A stretch of 64,000 nucleotides of DNA from Bacteroidaceae bacterium (GTDB lineage Bacteria > Bacteroidota > Bacteroidia > Bacteroidales > Bacteroidaceae). Each line of letters starts with the position of its first letter. Position 1 is the stretch's first letter. The stretch lies in contig JAFSPM010000018.1 in assembly GCA_017442855.1 (NCBI GenBank), forward strand, positions 79,853 to 143,852, given 5' to 3'. Positions 45,983 to 55,695 of this stretch are shown in pieces. The translations under genes and the position numbers were made by a program. The notes beneath the pieces are model-generated. The model did not search any database. It was given only the letters and a program-made list of their open reading frames with translations, and was not told the origin of the DNA.

Positions 45983-48159
45983 AGATCAATCGGGATAACC
46001 ACCTTGAAGGTGATGTTGCGCCCCATGTTATATACGCCACGACGGCCCGTCACCACATTGACATCCGTATATTTCAAACGACTGAGGTGGTGCTGGTAGG
46101 CACAGTTCAAGAGGTTGTCGGCAGTGACATATACCTCAGCTATCTTTTTATTCCTCAAATGCAAATCGGTACCAGCAGAGAGCGACAGCAAGGCATAGCC
46201 TGGTGTTTCTGTCTCGGTATCATCTGCCCTATAAATATGATTTTGAGGCAGGTAGTAGTCAACACCTGCGGCGATGTAGGTATTATTCAGTGCCAGTCCT
46301 TGTTTGGGATGGGCATGACGGTACTCGTGGGCGGCATGGGTGCTGACTGTGCTGTGCGTATGGTGGAAAAGCTCCCACTTTAGCTCGGACGACCAACGCG
46401 GAGCGGGGGTAAAAGGCAGGTACTTAGTGTCAGGGGTAGCATGTAACTGCTGGGCATCGACATACGAGAAGCTGTTGGCAAAGTGGATGGAATGGATGGG
46501 GTGGAAATCGACACCTGCCTCAAAGCCCAACAGACGGGCGTCACCTTGCGTATATACATAGGTAAGGTAACCTGGTTGAATCACTTCCTCTACCCTATGG
46601 GTAAAGACATAGTTGTTGATGCGGTTGGCAAAGAGGGCCACCTGTGCCGACACATAGCGTGAGGTGAAATCAAGGCCTAAGTCGGCCTGCCAACTGTATT
46701 CGGCCTTGAGTTGCTGAGAGCCTATCTCATAGCGGTGGGAACCTTCATGCACACCGTTCGATGCCAGTTCACTCATATTGGGAGAACGGAATCCACGTGC
46801 CACATTCAGACGCAGGTTGAAATGCTCGTTGACATTGAAAATGGCTCCCATACTGCCCGTCAGTCCGTTAAAATGACGGATAAAGTCGGTGAAGCGCATC
46901 TCGCCATCTTCCTCCAAAGCATCACCATGCATACGGCGATGGTCGTAACGAACACCTCCATTCAGCGTCCAACGGTCGCCCAATGTCTTGGTGGCGGTGG
47001 CATAAACGCCAATATCGAATAATTTATAGTCGGGTATCAGGTACTCCTCGCCCAGGTTGACCGATTGCTGATACATACCGCCCACACCCGTTGAGAGTCG
47101 CCAGCCGTTCCATTCGTTGGTTACCAAGCGCAGGTCGTAGGTCAGCGAATGTAACTTGAAGTAGGCCTCATATTCATCGGCACTCTCCTCGTACTCCTGG
47201 CGACGGTTTTGCTGATAGCCGATGATGGCCTTAAGGTTGCCTATAGGAAGGTTGAGGGAGTTGTCCCATACGGCTTTGTAGTGCTTCACTTGCTGGAAAG
47301 GCAGTGTCTTGGAATAGGTCTTATGATGGTCGGTGCTCCATATCAACTCGCCTGTCTGTTCATCGCGCTCACCCTCTACGATGCTGGGGGTCAGGTGATA
47401 GGCTACCCATACGAGGCGTGAGTGGCCCCACGACTGGTTGATGCCCAGCATCAAGCGTCCTGAACGCTCACGGAACTGAGAACCTGGCACATAGCCATCG
47501 TATTTGTTCTTATAGGCATGGGCCATCTTGTCGCTGAAACGGGCATCCCATACGAAGCCTTTCTTGTTGCCTGACAACGAGAGGTTATAGGCGAAAAGAC
47601 CATTGTTGGTCTGGTACTCGGTACTGACATTGGCGTGCATCTCGCCCTCTGCCAATGTGGGCTGAGGATGCAGGATAACCACACCTGCCATCGCATCAGA
47701 GCCATACATCAGCGAAGCAGGACCCTTCAGAATCTCGACAGAGTTTACACTACTGCCATCTACCTCGACACCGTGTTCGTCGCCCCACTGTTGTCCTTCC
47801 TGACGGACACCCTCGCTCATCACCACCACACGGTTATAGCCCAATCCGCGGATAATGGGCTTGGAGATGCCGCTACCAGTGGTCAGCTGACTGACACCGG
47901 GCTGGTGGGCAATGGCATCGATGATATTGGAAGATGCTGTTGAGCGTAATTCCTGAGGAGAGACAATGCTCACGGGGGCCGTTGAGTGCTTCAGCTTGGT
48001 ATCACCAGCCACACCCGTTACCGTCAGTTCGTTGAGTTGCAAGTGGCGGTAGAACACATCGGTAGAGTCTTCGGGATGTTCGTGTATCTTAGTGTTGTCT
48101 TGTGCTGACAGTGCCGTACAAACACACAGCAAAGCCAGGATGATATACCTTATTTTCAT
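45979..48159 (-). CDS. TonB-dependent receptor, His-rich, possibly for metal
   Basis: A 726-aa outer-membrane receptor with signal peptide MKIRYIILALLCVCTALSA. TonB-box-like LNELTVTG is followed by a plug (DAIAHQPGVSQLTTGSGISKPIIRGLGYNRVVVM, VEILKGPASLMYGSDAMAGVVIL). The barrel ends at FKVVIPIDL. The segment 599-617 carries seven His, and more lie at the N-terminus (HEHPEDS) and in QHHLS. Such His-rich loops occur in ZnuD-type zinc receptors, so zinc or another metal is a plausible cargo, but this is an inference. The -7 element TATCTTTG on the minus strand (48185-48192) precedes it. Confidence 0.88.
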   Translation of the reverse strand: MKIRYIILALLCVCTALSAQDNTKIHEHPEDSTDVFYRHLQLNELTVTGVAGDTKLKHSTAPVSIVSPQELRSTASSNIIDAIAHQPGVSQLTTGSGISKPIIRGLGYNRVVVMSEGVRQEGQQWGDEHGVEVDGSSVNSVEILKGPASLMYGSDAMAGVVILHPQPTLAEGEMHANVSTEYQTNNGLFAYNLSLSGNKKGFVWDARFSDKMAHAYKNKYDGYVPGSQFRERSGRLMLGINQSWGHSRLVWVAYHLTPSIVEGERDEQTGELIWSTDHHKTYSKTLPFQQVKHYKAVWDNSLNLPIGNLKAIIGYQQNRRQEYEESADEYEAYFKLHSLTYDLRLVTNEWNGWRLSTGVGGMYQQSVNLGEEYLIPDYKLFDIGVYATATKTLGDRWTLNGGVRYDHRRMHGDALEEDGEMRFTDFIRHFNGLTGSMGAIFNVNEHFNLRLNVARGFRSPNMSELASNGVHEGSHRYEIGSQQLKAEYSWQADLGLDFTSRYVSAQVALFANRINNYVFTHRVEEVIQPGYLTYVYTQGDARLLGFEAGVDFHPIHSIHFANSFSYVDAQQLHATPDTKYLPFTPAPRWSSELKWELFHHTHSTVSTHAAHEYRHAHPKQGLALNNTYIAAGVDYYLPQNHIYRADDTETETPGYALLSLSAGTDLHLRNKKIAEVYVTADNLLNCAYQHHLSRLKYTDVNVVTGRRGVYNMGRNITFKVVIPIDL

Positions 48160-48251
48160 ATAGTGTCTTATTTGTTTCGGGGGGCAAAGATAATGAAAAT
48201 CTCAAAACGATATACCCTTAGGCGATTTTTTAGAAATAAATGAAAAACTAT

Positions 48252-48282
48252 TTTGTTATATTTTCAAATTGATGTATTTTTG
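48252..48282 (+). promoter_or_regulatory. Promoter of the riboswitch leader
   Basis: TTTG (48252-48255), a 19-bp gap, then TATTTTTG (48275-48282), a perfect Bacteroidota promoter directly ahead of the riboswitch. Confidence 0.8.
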
Positions 48283-48290
48283 CACCCAGA

Positions 48291-48506
48291 ATTGGTTCCG
48301 TTGGGGCGTATCGCTGCTTCGGATTAAAAGGGAATCAGGTGAAAGTCCTGGACAGTCCCGCTGCTGTGAAGCTCGCTAATGCTCTCTGGCACATGCTAAT
48401 TGCCACTAACAAATCTAACCATGAAAAGTTGGGAAGGCGTCAGAGAGTGAGTCAGTCAGAAGACCTGCCGTTCATTAAAGGCTATCCGCCTCGTGGGTTA
48501 GGCGCG
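48291..48506 (+). promoter_or_regulatory. Cobalamin riboswitch
   Basis: The aptamer core is readable: GGGAATCAGGTGAAAGTCCTG, then GACAGTCCCGCTGCTGTGA, TTGCCACTA, GTTGGGAAGG and finally GAGTCAGTCAGAAGACCTGCC. It is followed by a P13-like hairpin CGCCT-N8-AGGCG (48489-48506). Distances between blocks fit the class. Known cobalamin riboswitches in Bacteroidota act mainly on translation and reduce expression when adenosyl- or related cobalamin is present. The controlled gene starts at 48548. Confidence 0.93.
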
Positions 48507-48547
48507 TAGTACGAAAACATTGTTTTTCTATTACATGTACTGTTTTT

Positions 48548-50071
48548 ATGTTTAAAAACTTTCATGGCTTCGGCATGTTTGAACAGTATCAAGCATGGAA
48601 GCGCGAACGCAGAGAGCGCAAGAGCTTTAAATATCGCCTCTCTGTAACTGCTATCAAACTGATTATCATTATCAGTTGTACGTTTTTAATGTTGTTTTTA
48701 CCCACCAGTGTACTGGGCATTCCTGATCTTACACTGGTAGAGCAACGAGTGATTGCCATCTTTGTATTTGCCACGCTTATGTGGCTCTTGGAGCCTGTGC
48801 CGGCATGGACCACCTCCATGGGCATAGTGGTGCTGTTGTTGTTAACGTGTAGCGACAGTTCGCTATGGTTTATGCGCAACGACCTGCCTAACCAGTCGTT
48901 AGGAGAGTTTATTCATTACAAGTCTATCCTCAACAGCTTCTCCGACCCTATCATCATGTTGTTCATTGGTGGTTTCATTATGGCTATTGCTACCTCTAAG
49001 AGCGGATTGGACGCTACTTTGGCAAAGGTGATGCTCAAGCCTTTCGGTACACAGAGTCGCTTTGTGTTGCTGGGCTTCATCCTGCTGACGGCTTGGTTCT
49101 CGATGTTTATCAGCAACACAGCTACTGCTGCAATGATGCTGACTTTCCTGACCCCTGTAATGAAATCCTTGCCTGCCGACGGTAAGGGTAAGATTGCCTT
49201 GGCAATGTCTATTCCAATAGCTGCCAACCTGGGTGGTATCGGTACCCCTATCGGTACGCCTCCTAACGCTATCGCCCTGCGTTATCTGAACAATCCCGAC
49301 GGACTGAACATGAACATCGGTTTCGGTGACTGGATGATGGTGATGTTCCCCTTTGTGATTGTAATATTAATCATTGCATGGGTATTGTTGCTCAACATAT
49401 TCCCTTTCAAACAGAAAAAGATTGTGCTGAACATTCAGCACGAGCACAAACAGAGCTGGCGCGACTGGGTGGTGTATATCACCTTCTGCGTGACGGTAAT
49501 CATGTGGGTGCTCGACAAATATACAGGCGTAAACGCTAATGCGGTGGCGATGATTCCTGTGGCTGTGTTTGCCCTTACGGGTATCATCGGCAAGCGCGAC
49601 TTGGAAGAGTTGAACTGGAGCGTGCTCTGGATGGTGGCTGGTGGTTTTGCCTTAGGTGTGGCACTCGAGGAGTCGGGCTTGGCCATACACCTGATTAATG
49701 CTATTCCATTCGATACATGGCCTGCACTGGCCATCATCATTGGCTCTGGCTTGTTGTGCTATATCCTGTCCAACTTCATCAGCAACACGGCCACGGCCAC
49801 GTTGTTGGTGCCGATATTGGCAATTGTGGGTACCAGCATGGGCGAGCAGCTGGATCATCTGGGTGGCGTTTCTACTCTGCTGATTGGTATTGCTCTGAGC
49901 TCGTCAATGGCGATGTTGCTGCCTATCAGTACACCTCCTAACGCGATGGCGCACTCTACCGGTTTTATCAGTCAGAAAGACATGATGAAGGCGGGTCTGA
50001 TTATGGGCGTCATCGGTTTGGTATTGGGCTACCTGATGCTGATCATACTGGGAAGCCACGGCTTACTATAA
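48548..50071 (+). CDS. SLC13/DASS-family anion (dicarboxylate) transporter
   Basis: A 507-aa sodium-coupled transporter of the DASS family (VcINDY fold). Two SNT motifs (FISNTATAAMM at about residues 188-198, and a second FISNTATAT) and two loops with TPPNA (237-241 and near 464) form the family's anion and sodium sites. Roughly 11-12 membrane segments are present after a basic N-terminal stretch (KRERRERKSFKYR). Members carry succinate, citrate or sulfate; the actual substrate is undetermined. It lies directly behind a cobalamin riboswitch and is followed by a terminator. Confidence 0.92.
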   Translation: MFKNFHGFGMFEQYQAWKRERRERKSFKYRLSVTAIKLIIIISCTFLMLFLPTSVLGIPDLTLVEQRVIAIFVFATLMWLLEPVPAWTTSMGIVVLLLLTCSDSSLWFMRNDLPNQSLGEFIHYKSILNSFSDPIIMLFIGGFIMAIATSKSGLDATLAKVMLKPFGTQSRFVLLGFILLTAWFSMFISNTATAAMMLTFLTPVMKSLPADGKGKIALAMSIPIAANLGGIGTPIGTPPNAIALRYLNNPDGLNMNIGFGDWMMVMFPFVIVILIIAWVLLLNIFPFKQKKIVLNIQHEHKQSWRDWVVYITFCVTVIMWVLDKYTGVNANAVAMIPVAVFALTGIIGKRDLEELNWSVLWMVAGGFALGVALEESGLAIHLINAIPFDTWPALAIIIGSGLLCYILSNFISNTATATLLVPILAIVGTSMGEQLDHLGGVSTLLIGIALSSSMAMLLPISTPPNAMAHSTGFISQKDMMKAGLIMGVIGLVLGYLMLIILGSHGLL

Positions 50072-50112
50072 GAAATTTTTCTTTTCTACCATTGTACACT
50101 CATGTGTTTATA

Positions 50113-50150
50113 ACGGCGGCTTATGTCTGTGACAGATATAAGCCGTCATC
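50113..50150 (+). terminator. Terminator after the SLC13 gene
   Basis: A stem GACGGCTTATATCTGT-type pairs across a short loop (CGGCTTAT / ATAAGCCG and an inner TCTGT / ACAGA) with TTTTTT after it. Confidence 0.8.
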
Positions 50151-50166
50151 TTTTTTATAAGCGACT

Positions 50167-51597
50167 TTAATAAGCAGCCACTTCGCTGATGCACAACGGT
50201 CCTCTTGCATCGAGGAAGTTTACTTTGATAGCAGTGGTGGTAATGGCTGGGAAACCCAGGATGCGCTTATAGCCTATGGTGGTGGTTTCCTCCTCCTGTG
50301 CTAAAGGCAACCATACTCCCTCTTGCAGGTATTCTAACTCGAATTGCTTTACGCGTTGTCCCAACGGGATATATTCTTGCAACAAGAGGCGACTCAGCGT
50401 TTGTGGTTGTGCGAAGGTAAACGTCAGCGAGCCGTCATTTACGCCGTCAGGGGTTGCCCAGTAGGTATCGAAATCTTCATCGTTCACAAGGGAAGCCGCA
50501 AAGCGCTTGCCTCTTACCTCCGATGCTTCCACCGTAGCACCGAGCAACAGATTATGACTCAGCTCCTGCGTAATACGCTGATGGAACGTCACGGCATTGA
50601 TGGAATCGGTCTTCGAAATCAATCCTTCTTTATTGACAGGGAAGTTCAGCAACAGGTTACCGTTGTGCCCCACACTTTGGTAATACAAATCCACCAACAC
50701 GTCGGCCGTCTTCACCTTGTCATCCTCACGCTCATGATAGAACCATCCCGGACGGATAGATACATCGCACTCGGCAGGAATCCATGCATCGCCATCAGCA
50801 TGACCGGAGGTCAGTTCTTTACCGTTGGGATAACCCGGATAGACATCAGCCGAACGCAGGAACGCCCAGTTGGTGGTGCCTGCCTTGCCTTTCTCGTTAC
50901 CCACCCATCGGCATCCTGGGCCTCCGTCAGAGAAACAGATGGCATTAGGTTGCAACTCATCTACCATCGCCCAAGCGGTGGGGAAATCATAATAGTTACG
51001 ACGGTCGATATTACGTGTTTCATTGGCACCGCCATAGTAGCCGTCACCACCGTTGGCACCATCGAACCACACCTCGAAGATGTCACCATAGCGCGTCATC
51101 AACTCACGCAGTTGGGCATGATAATACGCCACGTAGGAAGCACTGCCATAGTCGGCACGGTTCCTGTCCCAAGGCGAGAGATAGACACCAAGCTTGAGTC
51201 CATATTCACGACAAGCCTCAGCCAGTTCGCCCACCACATCACCGTTGTACGACGAGTGAGAGACATTGTAATCCGTCAGGTCGGTAGGCCACAAGCAGAA
51301 GCCATCATGGTGCTTGGCAGTAATAATAACTCCCTTCATGCCTGCCTCCACAAACGTACGAGCCCACTGCTTGGCATCCAAGTGGGTAGGATTAAATGTC
51401 TTGGGGTCGGTATCACCATAGCCCCACTCCTTATCATTGAACGTATTCAGCCCGAAATGGATAAAGGCATAGGTCTCCATCTGTTGCCAAACCACCTGTT
51501 TCTGTGCAGGAATAGGATATACTGGAGCAGGTGCTGGGGTGTTGTCGGCACACGACACAAGGGCGATAGCGGCACAAATCATCAATATGTTTTTCAT
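50167..51597 (-). CDS. Alpha-L-fucosidase (GH29) lipoprotein
   Basis: A 476-aa lipoprotein (LVSC, Cys16). The GH29 core shows FIHFGLNTFNDKEWG, AKHHDGFCLWPT, LGVYLSPWDRN and EVWFDGANGG with the presumed nucleophile Asp179. The C-terminal 125 residues form an F5/8-type C (discoidin) carbohydrate-binding domain (NDEDFDTYWATPDGVNDGSLTFTF). It removes alpha-linked fucose from host or dietary glycans, on the outer face or in the periplasm. The gene stands alone and diverges from the porin gene at 51681. Confidence 0.92.
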   Translation of the reverse strand: MKNILMICAAIALVSCADNTPAPAPVYPIPAQKQVVWQQMETYAFIHFGLNTFNDKEWGYGDTDPKTFNPTHLDAKQWARTFVEAGMKGVIITAKHHDGFCLWPTDLTDYNVSHSSYNGDVVGELAEACREYGLKLGVYLSPWDRNRADYGSASYVAYYHAQLRELMTRYGDIFEVWFDGANGGDGYYGGANETRNIDRRNYYDFPTAWAMVDELQPNAICFSDGGPGCRWVGNEKGKAGTTNWAFLRSADVYPGYPNGKELTSGHADGDAWIPAECDVSIRPGWFYHEREDDKVKTADVLVDLYYQSVGHNGNLLLNFPVNKEGLISKTDSINAVTFHQRITQELSHNLLLGATVEASEVRGKRFAASLVNDEDFDTYWATPDGVNDGSLTFTFAQPQTLSRLLLQEYIPLGQRVKQFELEYLQEGVWLPLAQEEETTTIGYKRILGFPAITTTAIKVNFLDARGPLCISEVAAY

Positions 51598-51624
51598 AGT
51601 CGTTACTTAATTTACATGTAAACC

Positions 51625-51655
51625 TTTGCAAATATAGGAAAATTGGGTATTTTTG
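51625..51655 (+). promoter_or_regulatory. Promoter of the porin-like gene
   Basis: TTTG (51625-51628), a 19-bp gap, then TATTTTTG (51648-51655), 25 bp ahead of the ATG. Confidence 0.75.
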
Positions 51656-51680
51656 CAGCAATGAAAAGTAAATAATCTTT

Positions 51681-53000
51681 ATGAAACAATATTTATTGGC
51701 CATTTTGCTGGCTCTTCCTGTGAGCATAGCTGCTCAGGATGCGGAGAAAAAGAACCAATTTGATTTCAGTTTGGATTTCTATACACATGGTGAAATATGT
51801 GCTGGAGGTCTACCCAGGTCTCAAGATAACACACCTGTTGGTAATAATTCAGCTTTCATTTTAGGTCGCACACGTGTCATCTTGGACTATGAGCGGAGTG
51901 GTTTGCAGGCTCACGCCGTGATTCAGAACAAGGCAATATGGGGCACAAAAGGCAATCAGGCACTCAATCTATACGAAGGCTGGGTAAAGATGTCGGCCCG
52001 TAACGGTCTTTTTGCGCAGTTAGGACGTATTGCTTTGTCGTATGACGATGAGCGTATCATCGGTGCCAACGACTTTGCCACAGCTGCCCTGTCGCACGAT
52101 GTGTTGCGAATGGGTTATGAGGGTCACGGTCATCAGCTACACGTCATACTGGGCTACAATCAAAACGCAGAGAATGTGTACGCTAACACCTATTATCTAA
52201 ATGGGGCACAGTTTTACAAGACCATGCAGACCGTGTGGTACCACTACGATGCCACCAAGATACCATTGGGCGTTTCACTGCTCTTCATGAATATGGGTGC
52301 ACAAGCGGGCAGTGAGGAGGATAAGTACAACCCACCAACGACCCAGTACCAGCAGATGTGGGGTGGCTATTTCAACTACCATCCAAAGTACCTGACATTG
52401 GAAGGAGCCTACTACCGACAGACGGGCAGACAGGTGGATATGTACTTGCAATACGGACCGATAAGGGCTTGGATGGCCAGCGGAAAAGCAACTATCCAGC
52501 CATCGGACAAGTATGGCTTCGTAGTAGGTTACGACCACCTGAGTGGCGACGACTTTGTGCCTGTGGGTTACGGCGGTTATAGCTTAATACATCATGATGT
52601 ACAAAGAGGATTCAGTCCTATGTTTGGTTCACGATCGAAATTCTATGGCATTCTGGACTTCTTCTATGAGAGCGCCTATAGTCATGGATTCACTCCTGGT
52701 TTGCAAAATGCCTATGTGGGCGTATTCGGCAATCCTACCAAAAAGCTGGATGGCAAAGTCACCTATCACTATCTGGCCACTGCTACCAAAATTCAGGATC
52801 TTCAACGTGAGTTAGGACACAGCTTTGAACTCGAGGCCACCTACCGCTTTACGAAAGACATCAAGCTCACCGCTGGCTATACCTTTATGACGGGTACGGA
52901 AACGATGAGACGTCTGAAAAATGACGATAGCAGCAAGAATGCCCATTGGGGATGGTTCTCACTCACCATCTCGCCCACCCTCTTCACCACGAAGTGGTAA
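51681..53000 (+). CDS. Outer-membrane beta-barrel protein, alginate-export/porin-like
   Basis: A 439-aa protein with signal MKQYLLAILLALPVSIAAQ and alternating hydrophobic-aromatic strands through to a terminal TKW. An early LGRTRVILDYERSGLQAHAVIQN and later repeated strand-turn pairs (DGKVTYHYLATATK, RFTKDIKLTAGYTFMTG) fit a 16- or 18-strand porin of the alginate_exp type. The substrate is unknown. It is divergent from the fucosidase, but no co-regulation can be shown. Confidence 0.75.
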   Translation: MKQYLLAILLALPVSIAAQDAEKKNQFDFSLDFYTHGEICAGGLPRSQDNTPVGNNSAFILGRTRVILDYERSGLQAHAVIQNKAIWGTKGNQALNLYEGWVKMSARNGLFAQLGRIALSYDDERIIGANDFATAALSHDVLRMGYEGHGHQLHVILGYNQNAENVYANTYYLNGAQFYKTMQTVWYHYDATKIPLGVSLLFMNMGAQAGSEEDKYNPPTTQYQQMWGGYFNYHPKYLTLEGAYYRQTGRQVDMYLQYGPIRAWMASGKATIQPSDKYGFVVGYDHLSGDDFVPVGYGGYSLIHHDVQRGFSPMFGSRSKFYGILDFFYESAYSHGFTPGLQNAYVGVFGNPTKKLDGKVTYHYLATATKIQDLQRELGHSFELEATYRFTKDIKLTAGYTFMTGTETMRRLKNDDSSKNAHWGWFSLTISPTLFTTKW

Positions 53001-53107
53001 CCAGGCTGCAAAAGACAGCAAGTAAAGCAGAGCATTCACCATGACTTTGTTTTGCTTCATTAATAATATTTACGAATTCACATAGCGCGAGTTAGCTAAA
53101 ATTTGAT

Positions 53108-53115
53108 TATCTTTG
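53108..53115 (+). promoter_or_regulatory. Promoter -7 element ahead of dcp
   Basis: TATCTTTG, 16 bp before the ATG of the M3 peptidase; no good -33 element is seen. Confidence 0.5.
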
Positions 53116-53131
53116 TCGGCTAAATAAGCAA

Positions 53132-55180
53132 ATGAAAAAGATGAATCCGTTTTTTAGCCCATACAACACACCTCATGGCACTGTGCCCTTTGACCAAATA
53201 AAGCTGGAGCATTACGAGCCGGCTATTGTGGAGGGTATGGCCCAGCAGAAGGCTGAGATAGACGCTATCGTAAACAATCCTGAAGCACCTACCTTTGCCA
53301 ATACTATTGTGCCTTACGAGTTGTCGGGCAAGATGCTGGAGCGCACCACCACTGTGTTTGGCAACCAACTGATTGCCAACACGAATGATGCATTGCAGGA
53401 GTTGGCTAACAAACTGATGCCGATGCTCAGTGAGCATGAAAACGACATTTGCCTGAACGAACAGCTGTTTGCCCGCATCAAGCAGGTGTATGACAACAGG
53501 GAGCAAGAACAGCTGAACAACGAACAACAGAAGTTGTTGGAGGATATCTATATCGGCTTCACCCGCAACGGAGCCAACCTGAACGATGAGCAGAAGGCTA
53601 CTTTCCGTGAACTGACCAAGCAACTGAGTCTGTTGTCTCTGCAATTCAACAATAACCTGCTAAAGGAAACCAACGACTACCAACTACACTTGACGAACGC
53701 TGACGATCTGAAGGGACTGCCAACAAGTTCTGTGGAATCGGCCAAAGAAGCAGCGGAGGAGAAAGGACTGGACGGATGGGTCTTCACCCTGCATAGTCCA
53801 TCGTTCAGTCCCTTTATGATGTATGCCGACAACAGAGAACTGCGTAAACAGTTGTATATGGCGTACCACACCCGATGCTTGCACGATAACGAGCAGAACA
53901 ACCTGGAGGTGGTGAAGCAGTTGGTGAACTTGCGCATGCAGGTGGCACAGCTGTTGGGCTATGACACCTACGCCGACTATGCGCTGGAAAGACGTATGGC
54001 ACAAGACCAGTCACATGTGTATAAGCTACTGAACGACCTGTTAGTGGCCTATACGCCTACTGCCCGTCAAGAGGTGGAGGAGATGCAGGCCTTGGCACGC
54101 GAAATGGAAGGAAATGATTTTTCTTTCATGCCCTGGGACTTACCCTATTATGCACATAAGTTGAAGGAGCGTAAGTTCAACCTCGATAGCGAGAAGCTAC
54201 GTCCTTATCTCGAACTGAGCAAGGTGAAGGAAGGGGTATTCGGCTTGGCTACCCGTCTGTATGGCATCACTTTCAAGGAGAACAAGGAAATTCCTGTATA
54301 TCATCCCGATGTGGAAGCCTACGAGGTGTACGACAAAGACGGTACCTATCTGGCTGTGCTCTACACCGACTTCCACCCTCGTGAAGGAAAGCAAGGTGGT
54401 GCGTGGATGACCTCTTACAAGAACCAATGGATGGACATCCAGACAGGTGAGAACAGTCGCCCACATATCTCCTTAGTGATGAACTTCAGTAAGCCCACCA
54501 AGGATAAGCCGGCATTGCTGACACATGGTGAGGTGAACACTTTCCTGCATGAATTTGGACATAGCTTGCACGGCATGTTTGCCAACACGACCTATGAGAG
54601 CCTCAGCGGTACCAACGTATATTGGGACTTCGTGGAACTGCCTTCGCAATTTATGGAGAACTATGCCGTTGAGAAAGAATTCCTGCATACCTTTGCGCGT
54701 CATTACAAGACCGGTGAGCTGTTGCCCGACGAATTGGTGCAGAGCATCATCGACTCACAAAACTTCAACGTGGCCTATGCTTGCTTGCGTCAGGTAAGTT
54801 TCGGACTGCTTGATATGGCTTGGTACACCCGCCAAGAGGCATTCAACGGTGATGTGGAAGCCTACGAGCACAAGGCATGGGAAAAGGCACAGATATTACC
54901 TCAGGTAGATGGTACCTGCATGAGCGTGCAGTTCTCGCACATCTTCTCTGGTGGTTATGCTGCTGGCTACTACAGCTACAAATGGGCAGAAGTGCTGGAT
55001 GCTGATGCTTTTGCTCTGTTCAAGGAGCATGGCATCTTCGACACAGCTACTGCTACTTCTTTCCGAGAAAATATCTTGTCAAAAGGTGGCACCGAGCATC
55101 CTATGACGTTATACAAACGCTTTAGGGGACAGGAGCCTACCATTGACGCATTATTAACCCGTAACGGAATTAAGCCATGA
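53132..55180 (+). CDS. dcp: Peptidyl-dipeptidase Dcp (M3 family)
   Basis: A 682-aa zinc metallopeptidase that removes C-terminal dipeptides. The zinc motif is LHEFGHSLHG (His473, Glu474, His477), and the third ligand Glu and conserved FVELPSQFMENY follow. The C-terminal Ser/Gly-Tyr loops HIFSGGYAAGYYSYKWAE shape the active site as in M3A. No signal is seen, so a cytoplasmic place is likely. The stop overlaps the next gene start (ATGA). Confidence 0.95.
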   Translation: MKKMNPFFSPYNTPHGTVPFDQIKLEHYEPAIVEGMAQQKAEIDAIVNNPEAPTFANTIVPYELSGKMLERTTTVFGNQLIANTNDALQELANKLMPMLSEHENDICLNEQLFARIKQVYDNREQEQLNNEQQKLLEDIYIGFTRNGANLNDEQKATFRELTKQLSLLSLQFNNNLLKETNDYQLHLTNADDLKGLPTSSVESAKEAAEEKGLDGWVFTLHSPSFSPFMMYADNRELRKQLYMAYHTRCLHDNEQNNLEVVKQLVNLRMQVAQLLGYDTYADYALERRMAQDQSHVYKLLNDLLVAYTPTARQEVEEMQALAREMEGNDFSFMPWDLPYYAHKLKERKFNLDSEKLRPYLELSKVKEGVFGLATRLYGITFKENKEIPVYHPDVEAYEVYDKDGTYLAVLYTDFHPREGKQGGAWMTSYKNQWMDIQTGENSRPHISLVMNFSKPTKDKPALLTHGEVNTFLHEFGHSLHGMFANTTYESLSGTNVYWDFVELPSQFMENYAVEKEFLHTFARHYKTGELLPDELVQSIIDSQNFNVAYACLRQVSFGLLDMAWYTRQEAFNGDVEAYEHKAWEKAQILPQVDGTCMSVQFSHIFSGGYAAGYYSYKWAEVLDADAFALFKEHGIFDTATATSFRENILSKGGTEHPMTLYKRFRGQEPTIDALLTRNGIKP

Positions 55181-55695
55181 AGAAATTCTTAGTTTATAAA
55201 TGTTATATCCTACTGACCTTGCTGACATTGACATCTTTAAGTGGGTGCTCCAAGGGAGACGATGTGAAAGTCATCTTTACCGGCAAGACTTGGAAGATGA
55301 GTTATATCTTCCGTGAGGGCGACCCCAAAGCGTATGTGAATTTCTGGGGCGAGGACAGGGAGGCGGAAGCACAGAGCATTGCCACCCAGAAACTTGACGG
55401 CAACTATGAGTTGGATTTCTCTGGCACAGAAATTGATGGTGCCTTTAACGGCAGTTTCTCCGGAAAGGGAGTGAATGCATCATTCAAGGGATCTTGGAGG
55501 GCTGATGGTGAGTCACGAGTGATGAGTACCTACGACTTGAAGTGGACGGGCGTAGAGAGTGACGTGTTAGCCATGCAGTTTCAGAATGCCGTGAGCTCGG
55601 CATACAAATACAGTGGCGACTCCAACGCCCTGTATATCCATTATAAAGACAAAGAAGTACCTTACGTAATGGCTTTATTACCCAAGAACAGATAA
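55177..55695 (+). CDS. Lipoprotein of unknown function (DUF4847-like)
   Basis: A 172-aa lipoprotein; the lipobox is LSGC (Cys24). The mature part has lipocalin-like or META-like strands: FTGKTWKMSYIF, YELDFSGTEIDGAFNGSFSG and FKGSWRADGESR. It fits a Bacteroidota lipoprotein group that I recall as DUF4847, with low certainty. It is translationally coupled both to dcp (4-bp overlap) and to the dCMP deaminase (1-bp overlap), so it sits in an operon with them. Confidence 0.7.
   Translation: MKKFLVYKCYILLTLLTLTSLSGCSKGDDVKVIFTGKTWKMSYIFREGDPKAYVNFWGEDREAEAQSIATQKLDGNYELDFSGTEIDGAFNGSFSGKGVNASFKGSWRADGESRVMSTYDLKWTGVESDVLAMQFQNAVSSAYKYSGDSNALYIHYKDKEVPYVMALLPKNR

Noticed and set aside
50344-51621. 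425-codon open frame on the plus strand
   Set aside because: Fully antisense to the GH29 fucosidase, whose motifs and signal peptide are clear; no sensible protein on this strand.
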